Below, piece after piece: positions 12,750 to 27,600 of a stretch of 64,000 bases of DNA. The notes under the pieces were generated by a model, which had not been told where the DNA came from, did no database searches, and saw only the letters and a program-made list of their open reading frames with translations. Position 1 is the first letter of the stretch, and every line of letters starts with the position of its first letter. The stretch is from Liolophura sinensis (lineage: Eukaryota > Mollusca > Polyplacophora > Chitonida > Chitonidae), in the NCBI RefSeq assembly GCF_032854445.1, contig NC_088300.1, forward strand, positions 18,357,570-18,421,569, read 5' to 3'. Position numbers and translations under genes: made by a program.

Positions 12750-12960
12750 TATAGGTGACAGGTCAACCCGTCTGATTGGACAGACGGTTGTACAACAAGT
12801 TCAGCTGAAAGGTCAACCAGCATGGTGGAGATGGTGAAAGGTCAACCAGCATGGTGAAGCGGCTGAAAGGCCAACTAGAATGATGGAGCATCTAAGTGTG
12901 CAATAAGTTCAGCTGAAAGGTCAACCAGCCTGATGGAATAGCAAGGTGTGCAACCAGGTC
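12750..12960 (+). repeat. Short degenerate tandem repeat
   Basis: Four or five units built on GAAAGGTCAACCAGCATGGTG, with irregular spacing and decay towards the right. Confidence 0.6.
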
Positions 12961-13429
12961 AGGCATCACTGTAAATTGTCCCGGTGAAATAAGAGGAACG
13001 ATGCATGGTAAACTTCCGCAGGCCAGCAGTGTGCCAGTCTGACAAAGCTCAATATTCTCCCTTCATCAGGTGAGAAACACGTCAGCAAGGTGTACAAGAA
13101 GGCCCGCAAAACGTATCATGTCGAAGAAGTACGGCAACATGTAACTTCAGACAATTGATTGCAGACAGACAGACCGTTGATTCCAGTTTACAATGTTCTT
13201 TGTCAAGAAGAATGGACGCGGATTCAACATTTTCCGCGAAACGCCTCGACCTCACGAAAAAAGTCCGTGCATAGTTTTCTGTGTCTTTACGAAAAAAATA
13301 CTTAAACTCATCTTTTTGCTTTCCAAGGCTTTAGAAATCACGATTCTCGCCCTGAAACTCATCCTAGCCCTAAGGTAGAGGAGTTTGTTTTCTTTCCTCC
13401 GAAACACAAGATACTGCGAATATGCACCT

Positions 13430-13735
13430 TCATAAAAGTCCATTTTGTTTAACAAGTTCATGGCGGTGGATGGATGGATGGAAAGAAAATATTGGCACGG
13501 TAAAAGGCCTTCCTGACCCTCCAAGCGCGTGCTGTCGAATGTCGCCATCTAGTGGAGCTGAGTTGCGTAAGTCTGGACGTAGCAGACGAAGTCTCTTGAT
13601 AGAGTAAGAGGAAGATCTGGGTGGACGTGCATCACTACCAGGCTTGTTTTTACCCCACGGAGGAAGACTGATGCCCATCTGGATAGTTCTCTTGTTGTAC
13701 TTCTGGGAAACCGGAGGTGCAGCTTTCCACTTTTT
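13430..13735 (-). CDS. Exon 6 (last) of the unrecognised GRAM/PH-like gene
   Basis: Acceptor TACTTTCAG. It codes KKWKAAPPVSQKYNKRTIQM, then GISLPPWGKNKPG, then a basic, low-order tail, with stop TGA at 13432-13430. The last 30 codons look less constrained than the first 35. Confidence 0.65.
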   Translation of the reverse strand, partial: KKWKAAPPVSQKYNKRTIQMGISLPPWGKNKPGSDARPPRSSSYSIKRLRLLRPDLRNSAPLDGDIRQHALGGSGRPFTVPIFSFHPSIHRHELVKQNGLL

Positions 13736-16700
13736 CTGAAAGTACATATGGAATTGAGGGATTAGAATGTAAACAGCACTAAAGCAATATGTCACGGGAT
13801 CTCTTTAAAGTCGGATCTATCTGCCGCTGCCTATAAGACACGACTTGTCTCTCCTAGATCTGAAGAAGCAACATATTCCAAGCATTTTTTCATCCAATCA
13901 ACTTCTTGCATCCATATTTGGGGGTGAAAAGTTCACTTAATCTCAATTCTTTCATTTGCTTTATGAAACGACGTTTCTGATTGGTACTAGGGGTTTTTCC
14001 CTCTCCATCGAAAGAGAGGTTATCACAAGAGCTGGAAGTGACAACAGGGTTGGACATCATAAAATAAGGAATTTATTTCACACTTTTGCCCAAACGGGCA
14101 TCACACATTACGTAGATAATAACATCCTTACCCCAAGACAGTTGCAAAGACATAAGTTTTGTGAGACAATCTTGGTCCCGGCCGAGGCTCCGACAGCTAT
14201 GGCCAGCTCCACGCTGCGGAAGGCTGACAGAGGGATGGACTGGTATACAACATCATCCCGCTGAGACAGATTCAACTTGTAGGCGTTAGGAGCCTTCCGG
14301 AGTCCTGACCAATCGGTGTCAAGTTTGCGTCTGCGATAAACAAGATAATATGACTCTGATAAGCAGGTGACAAATTCTTGGATGAAAGTTGATTAAAAAC
14401 AGATATGTTGTGGTTATACCTTAACAATTCCAGTGTTTTTGTATCATCTTCACATCCCAGTAGCCCCAATCTTTTCTCCCATTTTCCGCGCACCATCATT
14501 CACATTTACTGTGTGGCACACTGCCATAATTGTAGCTTTGAGCCTACCGATATACCATTAGCAAAGAGTACAGATGCAAACAACCTGCCCCCAACAAAAC
14601 GAATGCACCGTGGAAGATGGGGTCAATACAAAATTTGTGGCTGGAATTCACTGTTTCTTTCCTTCCAAATGCAAAACACAAAGTAAACCTATGGCGATTT
14701 CATTTCGTACGATGCTAAAGATATTATACCGGGTGATTTGTAGTGTTGTCAATTAACCTGATCGCACCTGAGTTGGACTCTGCCACGAGGAACATAAGCC
14801 GCTTGTTGGTGAGACAGGCTCTGCCGCTCCCCAGAGAGGGACGAACCTCAGATGTACCCGTCTCGTCCAGGAACTCTACCTTAGTGTAATAGATCCAATG
14901 ACCACTTAACAGCAGCCGCTCTCCATCAAACAACATACCTGTATAATGGAAACAAGTCATACTTGATGCCGGGAAGATTCGCCAAGTAACAAAGTTGACC
15001 AGGTGCCACCGGTAAATCTTCAGGTTCAAAGTAAAGCAGTTAGTACAAACCCCTGAGGCAAACCTTAACAAGAGGCTGGATTCCACCAGTTACTATTTGT
15101 CACAGTGTGACCATTTGAACCTTGTACTCCATGCTTTCGTTTTACTCTCTGTTTCTAGTCTTGTATATCATCATGCTTTTTGATGCCCGTCTAAAGAGCA
15201 GCCAAAAAAAGCTGCCTTCAACACATTATACATGCATGGTATGGAACAGATTTGTTATGTACTGTATGACTGACTCCACAAATCATAGGTATGTACTTTA
15301 TGACTGACTCTACAAATCATTCATTCGTTTGTTTTTATATTAGTATCTACAGGGATATTTAGCTAACGGGTATATCTTGGGAACGATATTATATAATTCC
15401 AGCAATAATTCGTTGCATCTTTTTAATTTTTAGGGACTTTGTCGTAAATTTTCTTAATATCCGAATCTTACATCGAGTCCAAAATCTGATAAGTATAAAG
15501 ACAATATAATTAAAGTTTTCTTGCTCATTAAATACCGGTACCTTGTAGCAGCTGCTCGTATGTCAGCTTGTCCCGCAGCTTGCTCTGAGAATCGTATAAA
15601 GGTTTTTGGAGCTCAAAGCCTTGTTTAAGGATTAGGTTGTAAAGTTTGGAGTAGGATTTGTGATCTGTGTAAGTTTTGTTCAACACTTCCTGTGACCGAG
15701 GATTGAAGTCGTTCCTCTCAAAGGGGAACATCACTGATCCTGGCTGTTTGGTGACCACCTTCCCCTGCTGAATGCTCACTACCATCGGTTTGTTTGGCGG
15801 AAACTTCCCCGATGACTTTGTCTCGGTTTTTGTCTGTGTCGTTGACACCTGATTGGATACCGGGGTCGATGAAGAGAGAAGCGATGATTGGTTGAATGAA
15901 GATCCTGTCGGGAGCCCGCGCTTGTCTGTAATGAGAAAAGCTCTCTGTTACTAAGCAACCACATTTTTTTGCACACAAAGGTGATACAACAATAATCCAT
16001 CCAAGGAAATATATCACAAGATTAACTCGACACCATATAGCATATAGCAATTGTAGCATTACGCCTGAATTATTAATTCTGGATTTCGGGAATGTCTATC
16101 TGAGCTTTCAAAACATTAAATACTTTAATGATAAGACATGATCAGCGCATAGAAACTAACATAAGTACGGTATTCGTTAATGATATTTTCTTGGCTTCTT
16201 TGACGTCATGGGTGCAAATGTAAAAAATACACGAAGAGAAGAGAAGTCTGTGATGAACGGCCTGCCAATTGTGTATACAGTTCTAGGCCATGTAATGTTG
16301 TATCTTTATGATCTGATTGAAAGGTTAGTACATCTTGTCCTACTGATGTACAGGGGAAGTCATCAGAATTTGAGACGTCTTGTAAGTATATGAATATCAG
16401 AAATCATAATTCCGGAAAGGTTTACATATAGTTATCAGCTATTGATATTTAGAAAGTAACCAGTCAGGTATGCTTATGCTATATTGTCTTCTGAACCCCT
16501 TGGTTATCTACTTGTAAGACGGTGTAATACAAGCGCCGTCTCTTTCTAAATTCCCTCCAGCCTAGTTGCAGAAGCGTGTACTCAAAACCAAAAGGTCATT
16601 GGTTCAAACCCCAACGGAGTCGCCCCGTCACATACATTTTTCAAAGAACTGGAGACTCTGATAACGAGCAGTAATGTTACCAAGACAATTCGTACGTTTC

Positions 16701-17706
16701 TGAAATAGCAACAGAATACAAACTTGATGGGGCAATGTAAGCTAAGCCTTCCTATAAAAAATATACAAGTTACAAACACCGACATGCCTAAGCTCATAGC
16801 CTCTCAACGGCACCATCCTATCAAGTACCAGACGAGAATGACAGACACAGAGGTAATCATCTCGGAGCACATGGCAGATCTTTTCACCGCAGGGATGATG
16901 CTGAGATAATACCCTGATACATCCACCATAGTATTACCCTCAGTGTATAAATCATCTTAATACAGTCGTCTAATCTGGCACAGAGACATACATCTACAAA
17001 CCGTTACAGCTTTTCCACTGCTGTACGATTAACGGGGATCACACAGGATAAATTATTGTGTTGAGTAAGTCGTTGTTTATGCGTAGTGTAAGACGAGTAG
17101 ATTATACCGTTGTTAAATGAATTTAAAAGGGATTCATGGGATAAAAGTGTGGTATACGACAATAAAAAAAAAATCCCGAACAAAAACCGCTGTTGCAAGA
17201 GATAGTGGAAATATGTGACAATTACGAAGTTGATTTCCCCATATTTAGCTTGTATTTACTCGTAGTATCCGTCTCAGGGGCTGTAAAGCATGCATCCTGG
17301 ATTAAAGTCTTAACCATACTGACTACATTTTTAATTTCTAATATTACATTGCAATCTTTTACAGACAAAAGTTTGACGATTTGTAGGTTTGTTACATAAA
17401 ATGAGCCGGATCTTTGGCATCTGTTTAGAACATTCATTATCTTTTTGAAAACTATGGAGTGCTTCTCTTTACATGATTCCGAACTAATTTTGTACTTTAC
17501 ATACTATCTTAGCCCTTTGGTCTTCTAGTAAAAACATGGTTTTAGGAACTGGCCTTGTGATTATAGACCCGAACTGAGACAACTTAGAGTTAAGATTTGC
17601 GAAACGTTTATATTTTTTATCACGTAGATATCTTCTTGTAATTAAAGACGGATTGCATGGATGATGTCAGAAACAATGATAACTAATTCACCACGCCAAA
17701 GTTGAA

Positions 17707-17763
<57 letters not shown>

Positions 17764-20700
17764 CAAAGCATAACAAGAAATTTTCATTTAGATACTGGAT
17801 ACTTAGGCTACCTCTAAATCCTATCTTGTCTTTAATAGGGTATATTTTGCCATTAAAGCACCAATATTGTTATATTTTTAATACCGTTAAATTAAGAAGT
17901 AACTGTTCATGTTAAGGTATCTAAAAACTCCAGAAACAGATATACAGAGTGGCGGTACATATGGACAGTCTTTTAAGTATAGATGGCTCTCGCTATCCAG
18001 AGAATAATCAAATTTATCATGCCCATTCCGGTACAGAAACATATTATGCTGAGTTTATCTTGACAACTATAGCTGTATATCAAAACTGGAGCCTGGTGAG
18101 GTCGACCTACGTCATCTGTATGTTTTATAGCAGGTCATAACACCCAACACTTTAAGTAATTCTATACCAGTGACGTCTAATAAATTGCAATTAACATCAG
18201 TGCATTTTTTACTTAATTCCTCTTAAGGCATTGTGCTAGGGGGTGTGTAATTTGCTATTATTTATGCATTTGCTTGAATGTAACCCTGACAGATGTAAAC
18301 TGACAACGGACCGCAGTTCATCAGTTACATGTGATCATTTGCCAGCTATTACACTGTCGCCACAGATCTGGCTTTACTCTCTATGTTGTACGTCTTTAAT
18401 TATATTATTAAGTTGTTCTAGTTGTTCTATTAAAGAATTGCACATCCAAGATTGTCGGATTTGACCTCCACGCGGAACAAAGTGTCAGATTCCATACTCC
18501 CGGCCGCACACCATATATTGTCGGATTTAAAATCCACTCAAGTTTGCTATATTCTATCTGCGCAGAACACATATTGTTGGACGCTACCTCCACGCATCAA
18601 AGATTTTCACACTATTCTACCGCCGCACATCAAACACTGCCGTATTCAAAGATAATGTATCATCTCTACTGTTTCCAGTTGAGCCTTTGTTGTTCGCACC
18701 TCACCTCTGAGCTATGATCCGATATAATGTTGGAAAGCCGGACTCAAGCCGAATTAATAGTTGCCAAGATGACCGCATCTTGACGTCAAGGCAATCAGTA
18801 TATCAACAATTCATCTATCATGCAGAGGGAAAAATAATCGAACATAAATAGCTGAGATCAGAGGCAATTCCCGTACAGACGTTCCGTGCCTATGAAGATT
18901 TCCACATGTATAGTCTCTCGCACCTTTGGCTAGAACATCTGGCCCTGACCTGCCATTCTGACCGCTATTTACAGCTGGTTCAACTCAGGAATCTCTACAC
19001 AAGTGTTGGCCATGCAGCGGGCCGACAAGACAACTGAGGCACAAGGCCTTATGATGGACGATCTAAAAGAGCTCAACAGACCCCAGCAGATCACGGACCG
19101 CGCCTGAGCACAGGTGAAAAATCAACAAACCACATCTGTCGGTAGAATTGAAGAAAAACAATGGTAAAGTTCAAACAGTGAGGTTAAATGGTTCACTCTG
19201 AGAGTAAGATGCAAGGGAATCATATAAAGACACGGAAATACCTGCCAAACATAGGCTGTCTGAACTCGTTTGATTCCTTCGCTGGCAGAGGAAAAGGTGC
19301 ATGATGGAGAACTGATTAATGTCTTAATATAATAGCAAAATTTGGCAAGCATTACAAATCATTACCCTAATGGCTCATCTTCAACAACTGCTACAAACAA
19401 ATGCAAAACACGAAGCTGTCAGAAAGTTCAGATTCACATGGACAAGAAGAGAAGAATGTCGAACTGATGGGCTAATACAATACCAAATTTGGCTGCCATT
19501 ATAGATCATTACCCTAACTTTGGATCCACAACAGATGCTACAAGGGGATTGGACATAAAAGATGTCTGCGCCCACCCAGATCCCATAGAATGTATGTGAA
19601 CAAATAATGTCGAACTGATTATTGTGCAATTATATATTACTAAGTTTAGTTGCCATTATAGATGGATACGCTAATCTGCGCATGCTCAACAGTTGCTCAC
19701 AGTAAACTGTGATAAATGGATCCAATAACCTTACAAATATTTCAGCGATAACACGAGATAAATACGATACTTATTTAAAAAATACAGCTTGTACCATACC
19801 AACATAACAAATATTGTGGACTCATGTAAACAACTAATGTAATAAAATTCCTAATATAGAACAGAAATTCCACGCCAGTGTATGTGCCATAGTGCTAGAG
19901 GGCGTCTAAGTTGCTACAAGTAAAGAATTTACATGAACAGAGTATATGAAAGACAACAGCACAGAGAGTAAAACCAGAGTAGCGATGACAGTTTGATAGT
20001 TAACCAATGGTCACCCCTAACCGGTAAAATCCAGCCTCTTTTCAATTTACCTCAGATTTATGGTTTATTCTCACTGTTCTTGTAAATGCTTAAATGGCAT
20101 TCATTTACAGAAGCCCAACAACGGTCTAAAACTGTCAAAATGCTGTAATGTCTTCACATTTAAATAACAATCAGATGAAAACAATGCAAAGATACCCGAC
20201 CTCGGGTTACCCTAAGTCACGTAGGTTGACAAAGGGTCATATCTGCGGGTTACGCGTGTGACCATTTGCCAATTATCACACATGCGCAATTCAGGCAAGT
20301 AAGTGCACGATTTACCTCCGAACTGAAGAGTGAAGGAGCACAGAGTGCGTAATACTGCCACACAGACATTGCAGATTGTTGATGCACTATAAATTTCTGC
20401 GTTGTTAGTTTGCACCTAGTTAAAATATATCAGAATTTTGTTTGTTTTGAATAGAACTGAAAGCTTTTTGCCCACTGTTACTTTCTAGCCCCTCGCATGG
20501 TAACAAAATGAAGGTAGCAAAATGCTATGATTTCACTTCCAGCAAGCATAGCTCAAAAAATGGTGGTTATGTGAGGTTGAGTTTTTGACATGTTGTAGAG
20601 AAAGGGTATCACGCAAAAGTTAGGGCAAATATATTTTTGAGGTTGAAGTTGACAATTTAATAACAAAAATAATAAGAAAAATCAATGCGCGCGTGTAACT

Positions 20701-23700
20701 TTCATATTGTAACCTACTGGTGCAAGGGCGTCGATGGCATTTATTTTTTGGGAGGAGGGGCTTAAACTAACATATTAACTTGTGAGATAATCATAGTTAC
20801 GGTATAAACCATATGTAGTCTATCGCCACGATATGGCTGAAATATTGCCGATGTGGCGTAAAGGCATAATCATTCATTCATACCCAGCTATCATGTGGGC
20901 AAAACCATATTTATCTTTACTGGTTAAGAACAGACCAAATATTTCCTCGTTCGTCTGTGTCATGTTTAGTGTATTTAAAACTTCCACGTAAGATTTGAAA
21001 TATTGTTTTTCCTTGTCAGTAAAGACGAAGGCTAAAGCATGTCTTCTTTCTAGGCTAAGAAAACATCTGTTCTTTGAATTGGTCACATCTTAATGACAGA
21101 TAAGGCATAGACTCATCCTGCACATGGTGAAATGAGTACAGCTGCTGGCCTATGCATGTGTGCAAACTGTCAGATGGTTCAAGCAACATATACGCTGTAC
21201 ATGCAGCAATGTTGGCTGATTCATCAAGCAGCCAGCACAAAAAATCTGACTTCTATAAGCATACTTTTTGCATGTGGCAACTGATTTTACAATGCGTGTC
21301 TACAGGAGCTTGCCCTGCAAAGATCGTGTAACACCCCAACATACGCAATCCACTATAAACAATTACGTATATAATCAAAGCCAATGCACCGCACCGTTCT
21401 GAAAAACCTACCCTAAGTTCTCTGGTTACGATGTTCCACGCCCTTGTCGTCAACACCCTGTTGATTGCTAAAGAATGTTCTTTATGCCAACTATACCGTA
21501 TGAAGCATTAACGTTTTTCTTCCACGCACAGGCCTTGTGGGATTAGGGTTCTAACGTTTTCTTGAGATCGTAGCTGGACATTGAATCAGATCTTGTATAC
21601 GTAATCTATGACGCATGTGGACATTCACAGCTGAGCCAACAGGGTATAAACGCCACATAGCGACAAAAGACTAGTGTCAACACACAAGTATATCTATGTC
21701 CATGATGAAGAGAATACAACCACGTCTTTCAGTTGACATACTGTTGTTTTAACTCCATACTCAAGAATGCTGGTTCATCAGATCCGGTATAATTTTAAGG
21801 AGTCTTACATATATACTATAGCTAGTCTCGTTCATACATATATCAGGGTAATGCTTATGAGTTATATCTATATCTCAGCTGAGGTTTGATTCCTGCTATT
21901 CACAATTGCATATAGTATGGCAAAGTCAAAACAGCCATGTATCCAGTTAAGATTTAATTGTATATTACACATGCGCGGTTCAGGCGGTTGGGTGCAGGAA
22001 TTGTCTCCGAACTGAAGAGTGAAGGAACACTGATTGGGTAATACTGCCACGCGGAGAGTATAGGCTGTTGATACGCTAAAAATATCTGCACTGCTATCGA
22101 GCACTTAGTTAAAATATATCAGAAATTTGTCCGTGTTGGATAGAACTGAAAACTTTTTTACCAGTGTTACATTTGCTTGGCGGGTCGACCTGTTAACATA
22201 TTCTATCCAAATGCTTTGGAAATCACACCACCGCGGTGAGAAATTTACTCACCCACAAAGCGGATAACATTTTCGGACAGGAGTTTTCTACCAGTGACCT
22301 AGTAAGCTCTACCCTCTGAACCTGCCACTGAGGTAGCTGGATAGGAGTCCCCCCAGGGTTGGCCTTATGGTCGAGCCTTATCGCCCCATGGTCCGTCTAT
22401 AATAACTTCCAGGTGACATTCTCATGCACTCGTACTGGATAAGTGCAGGGTAATTGAGTAAAACAGCCCATTAGTACAGAAACCCTTAGCCTGTCAATAT
22501 CGCCCCAGATTATCACACACCATTGTGTATGACTTGCACAAAGTACTATCATTTACACTGAAGGCTCTTCACGGCCAAAATTTCCCCGGAGATCGCGGTT
22601 TCCACATCTTTAAACTCACAGTTTTTGTTTACAAATGTGTAATTATGGACTAACGTTCACGTCCTCGGGAAACATGGTATTCTTAAATCGTACCATCGAG
22701 CCGATGGCTCTAGTGACAAACGAGGTTTATAAAATTCAATGTCAGTGTAACTATGACGTCTAGATTTCTTTTATAAATGTTGTTTTATTTTGTTGAGGAG
22801 ACGTCTGTCTGGCCGGTGAGTTCAGCATGGTATTCCAATGAAGCTGCACTATATATACAGTGACCCATAAGGAGACCTCATCGTGAAATCTTTCAAATTA
22901 TGTTGAATGATGTTAAACCCTCGAACAAAGCAAACCACATTTCAAAGACTTACTTAGTATTTAATTCAACTTAAGTACCCTGTGAAAATTATGAGACTTT
23001 TTGACCATGTTATACTCACCGGTTTAGTTCAACCGCTGTGCAGAATTTGCTGTAAAAGTGTAATTGAGATAAGTAACTTTAGTTACAACGGGTAATTGTG
23101 TGTTAGAAATATCTGGGCGTCAAAACAAACATTCGTATACCAGCCGTCAAATAAAGTGGACCTTCCATGTCAATAATCACGAGGTCAGTTCCTAAAACAA
23201 CATTCAGTGATGTTGGAAAGACACAAGTAAGGGATGTTCCAGACAAATAAATGAAATCAGAATCCTTACTGGACACCGTGCTATTTTATAACTTGTCGAT
23301 AATTAAAATATGTATCTTAGTTGCACTTTGATGGTAACTGTTCACATATGCAACATGGAGATCTAATACAGTACCATAAATGTACAGTCCCTAGCCCGCG
23401 GTTAAGCAGAAGTAGACACAATCATGAAGCAGAGTGCCAGAGGTTCTACACGCTCTATCCATACTTACATACAAGAAAATCATACTCAGTGTAAAGCTTT
23501 ACAAACGTAGAGTGAAGGCGTTTGATGGACCACGCATAGGACTTGGAAATGGAGTGGAAATTACAGTCATAGGTATAGACCTTTTAGATATTACAGAACA
23601 CTGCAACTTTCGTTCAAATATACGGATAGAATCCAAAACTTGTATGATACAAGTCATAAATATCTCAAAACATGTAAAATACATGTAAATGTGTACGTAG

Positions 23701-24555
23701 TATAATTATATCTCAATAATGAAATATTCTGACATTTTATTTGAGAATCAAATGAGACATTCGCACACCATTTGCAGAAAATTATTGATCGCAAGATCCA
23801 TTCCAAGCAACGATTACGACCAATTCATGTACAAAAAGCATTTTTCTAAAACTGATGGATAAGTATGGTAAGTATAAAAAGAAGGACTTGTTTATCTACA
23901 AGCTTATCTATTATTTAGGCGCGACTATCCAAATTAGACTTCAGCTTAATTGTTAAGGACATGAGACTTTGTGTCTTTTCCGATATTTGAAACTTAGACA
24001 CACTGCAAGTCTGATTCACATATTATCCATCCTATGAGGCGATGACACATATTCCTCGGACAATCTGGGTTAGCTGTTTCACATAGTATACAGCATGCAT
24101 GTAATTTACATTGCACGAGCGTTCATGTGGGCTGAGGGATTACAGCATGGGCCATGGCCTCTGAGTCATCCCGTGCTGCCTGCAGTGCTCTGCATCGCTA
24201 GCATATTCGCTAGCACCGGCTGAAGCTGTTACGTGTTCGTGATATTCTGAATTCGGGGATGCTGACGTCCTCGCTAATTATGCCTTCCACACCGACACGC
24301 CCAGAGCTGACAAGCTCTTTGAATTCTAGATATGTTCGTGTTTTTGACTTCACAGAAAGTAATCATCAAGTTGAATTCTGGGCGTAAAGACTTTACATGC
24401 CATATCGTATCTCTTAGCATGGCACACATGGCACACTTCAGTGGTTCCAAGATACTTATGTTCCAGTGACGTCATGCCAAGCATCTGTAACACTTGCCGT
24501 GCGTAGAAACGATCCAACACAGACGATATAATACAAGATGTGATGGGGCCAAGAG

Positions 24556-24636
<81 letters not shown>

Positions 24637-27600
24637 AGATTCTGCTTGCCCAATGCCCTGTTAGAACCATACAAGTAAGTCTTCATAGACCTACACACGT
24701 AGGTTGCTGATCATAAAACAGACATGAATGTATCATTATCGAAGTTATTCGAATCATTATAACAAGCAATACATCAGACAGTCACGTGACATGTTCTGTA
24801 ACATGAATGCTGAGTATGCATATAACTAGCAATTAAGCGTAAGACATATCCAAGTTTGTATGCAATATTCAACAGCTGGTACAAAGGTCGTTCGATGATT
24901 AGCCAGGAGAAGTCTAAATGAATCCAGAATCTCTTAATTTTACATTTTAATCTTGGGGCATAAAAATGCAGAATGCCCTATGCTGGGTTACATCTACATG
25001 TACACAGTCAACCAGAATCAATTAAGAGATCGGTATGTTTTCCAGATATGTGTGTTGTGACAGACATTCCTGATTCATACAACTGCTAATCACCAATGGC
25101 GTTCAAGGTCAATAATCGCAAATCTAATTTTAAAGTATACAAAGAAATTAGGAAAGAGTCATGTACTCTGTTGCGCTTGGATTTCAACTGATTATTTTTC
25201 TGAGATGACGATTTTGTTCACACGATGCTTATACATCCTCAGTTTAAGGGAAATTGAATGGGTTGTGCCGTTTGTCTCCATCACGAGTCTTATGACTTCA
25301 TGTCATAGAGTTGGAAAACTGTATTGATATGAATGAGTCAAACAGCCATGCAGAGGATTGCTTGTGACTTATTGGGTTATGTGAATCGTGACTCATTGAC
25401 CGTCACTTTTCTGTCTTCTGATCACGTGACATGGTTATGTAAATGACAATACGAATATTCATAAGATTAACTCCCCTAAAGACATTCTATTGGACTAATG
25501 TTTGAAAAAGTTGAGTTCTATAGCAACCCCTTGCTGTCGTTTGCAAACAAGAGAATTAGGTATCCAGAAATTGTAATGAAATAGTCGCTCCTCTCATGGG
25601 GTGAATATATCATATACAGTATACAAGATTACGTTTCGTTTCAAGAGCCAGCAATAGGGGCGTCATGCGAGACCTACCTCAAAATCCTCCTGGTAAATAT
25701 TGTCCGTACTTTTGGTTTCTGGGCTCATTTCGTAAGAATACATCCTGCTGGACTCCGGTTTACAGAAGGGAATTTCATACACATGCAGCTCCATGGTGAA
25801 CACTGTCTCCAGACAGGCCCGATACCCACGGCTGAACAATGCTAGCCATTTCACCTCCCCACAAATGTCAAAGTCAGGCCAATTTATAATGTTATGGGAA
25901 ATGGTGTTACATAGGGTTAAACTGGTACATCTCGGGGGTCAATGAAAAGCTGCTGACTTCTGACACTAATAAATAACAGTAAGATTTCACTGCCAACCTG
26001 GAGCCAACCTCAATCAGCTAATGGGGCAGTATCGTAGGAATCACTAACGATAAGGCAATGTGGCAATGATCCACTATACAGGCAGGCTTGAATACCTTTG
26101 TGCGATTATATCTGAGCTCACCGGTGAACCACAATCACACCAATGATTAATACATGGTTGTCAAGTTCGTAGGTCTGTTAAGTTCAATGATTGTACTCAG
26201 TTTTAGGTTTTAGACATGTTCAGGAAAGGCTTAAACAAGCACAAGTTTAAGAACAGTTGCAGTCAAAGCGCGATTGGGATACCTATCTTTGTATTTAACC
26301 GGGAAACTCACGCACTACTACACAGAAATTTGAACTGAATGCCATGCATAGAATATCGGCGGTCTATCTTCCTGGCATCACTGAAAACTGAGAACTGATA
26401 ATTTCTAAATTAATTATGAAGAAATAATCTCTTAATAATAAGGCTTTAACGGCTGTCTTAATTAATCAAATAATTTTAAAGAATTCATTTCGTACCAGAC
26501 AGATTTGATTTTTCGCCTTATTGCGAATTTTAACCTTACTTTTTGTAATCACGGTAAAGATTTACCGGTAGACATGGAATAAACTTGTCCATTTTTTGCC
26601 TTCAATGTTTCGGTGTTCTGGTAGTCTCATACCCCTTCATGGTATACGAATATACGACTAGGCGCTTAGAATTGATAATTTCTGACGAGAAACCTTAGAT
26701 CCCCCACCCCCACCCCCATCCCGGATTTAAAGATTTACCAGTAAAGATGGCACTGATCTGGCCAGTCTGCTTTCAAGATTTCTGGTTGCGTTTTCTGATT
26801 TCTGGGGCGTCAAATAGGGCCAGATTTGGAGAGTGGACTCATACACGCCATGTTCAGCGGAACGATCATGTCTTATTCATGTCGTGATCGTTATCGAGAA
26901 CCCCGGTACCGAAAAAACACATTAAAATCTTATTAATTCTGATGACGCCACCGTTTGAATCTGCGGGTCGTAATGGCAGATATATGTTGCTTGGCTACCC
27001 TATCTCTTATAAAGCTCGCAGTTTTGTGAATGGTTTGAGTATGGTTGGCTTTTTCTGCTGCCTGTACTTGCGTGAGTTGTCATCATAGATCACCCGAATG
27101 GATAAGCCAAGTAGACCTCTCGCAGCCCGCACCGGCAATATGCCCATCACCAAACGTAAACTATCAACCAGACCTATTGCGTAAAAGTAGGGCTATTAAG
27201 TGCCACCAGGTGTCGCTTTGAGTGCGTTGATGATGGCGTCACCGGAAATCAAACTCCGCAGACTATTTACACACGTCCCACCGGTTGCAGGGGGTTCTGC
27301 TGATAACCTATAATGAACTTCTAAACAAAGCAGTATGAACAGCAATTACACAGGCTAAGTGGTCTAAATACCGTACAACCCAGATCCGCTTGGAACTTGA
27401 CCTTCGAAGTTCAGAACAACCCATTAGACGAATTTCAACAATGATTAACAACGTTAGGCGCATGAATAATGTGCCTAAAAGTTAACCAGTACCTACTGTA
27501 AAACATAAGAAAGAAGAACAGCTTTTGTACGCAAATTATAACAATTATCGAAGCAAGATCAGTAGGCTTTCAGCTTTCAAGTTGGGAAATCCACAAACAA

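Larger units (their letters stand above)
9662..13429. other. Intergenic, no gene recognised
   Basis: Between the ends of two convergent genes. The frames here are short and not protein-like. It holds diverged SINE-tail fragments (10080-10135, 11027-11067), a small hairpin at 10733-10775 (CCAGTTA / TAACTGG core), a 73-bp tandem duplication at 12218-12364 and short repeats at 12750-12960. Confidence 0.6.
15945..25677 (-). other. Long intron 2 of the GRAM/PH-like gene
   Basis: 9.7 kb without a convincing exon. It contains a tRNA-like fragment, (CA)n and (TA)n tracts, several dispersed repeats (18222, 19300, 19885, 20275, 20812, 21965) and otherwise unrecognised AT-rich sequence. At 22200-24500 I see no repeat or gene at all. 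Confidence 0.55.

Noticed and set aside
23434-23688. 85-codon frame in the long intron
   Set aside because: No domain, and the composition is like the surrounding intron. Splice sites that would join it to the minus-strand gene are on the wrong strand.
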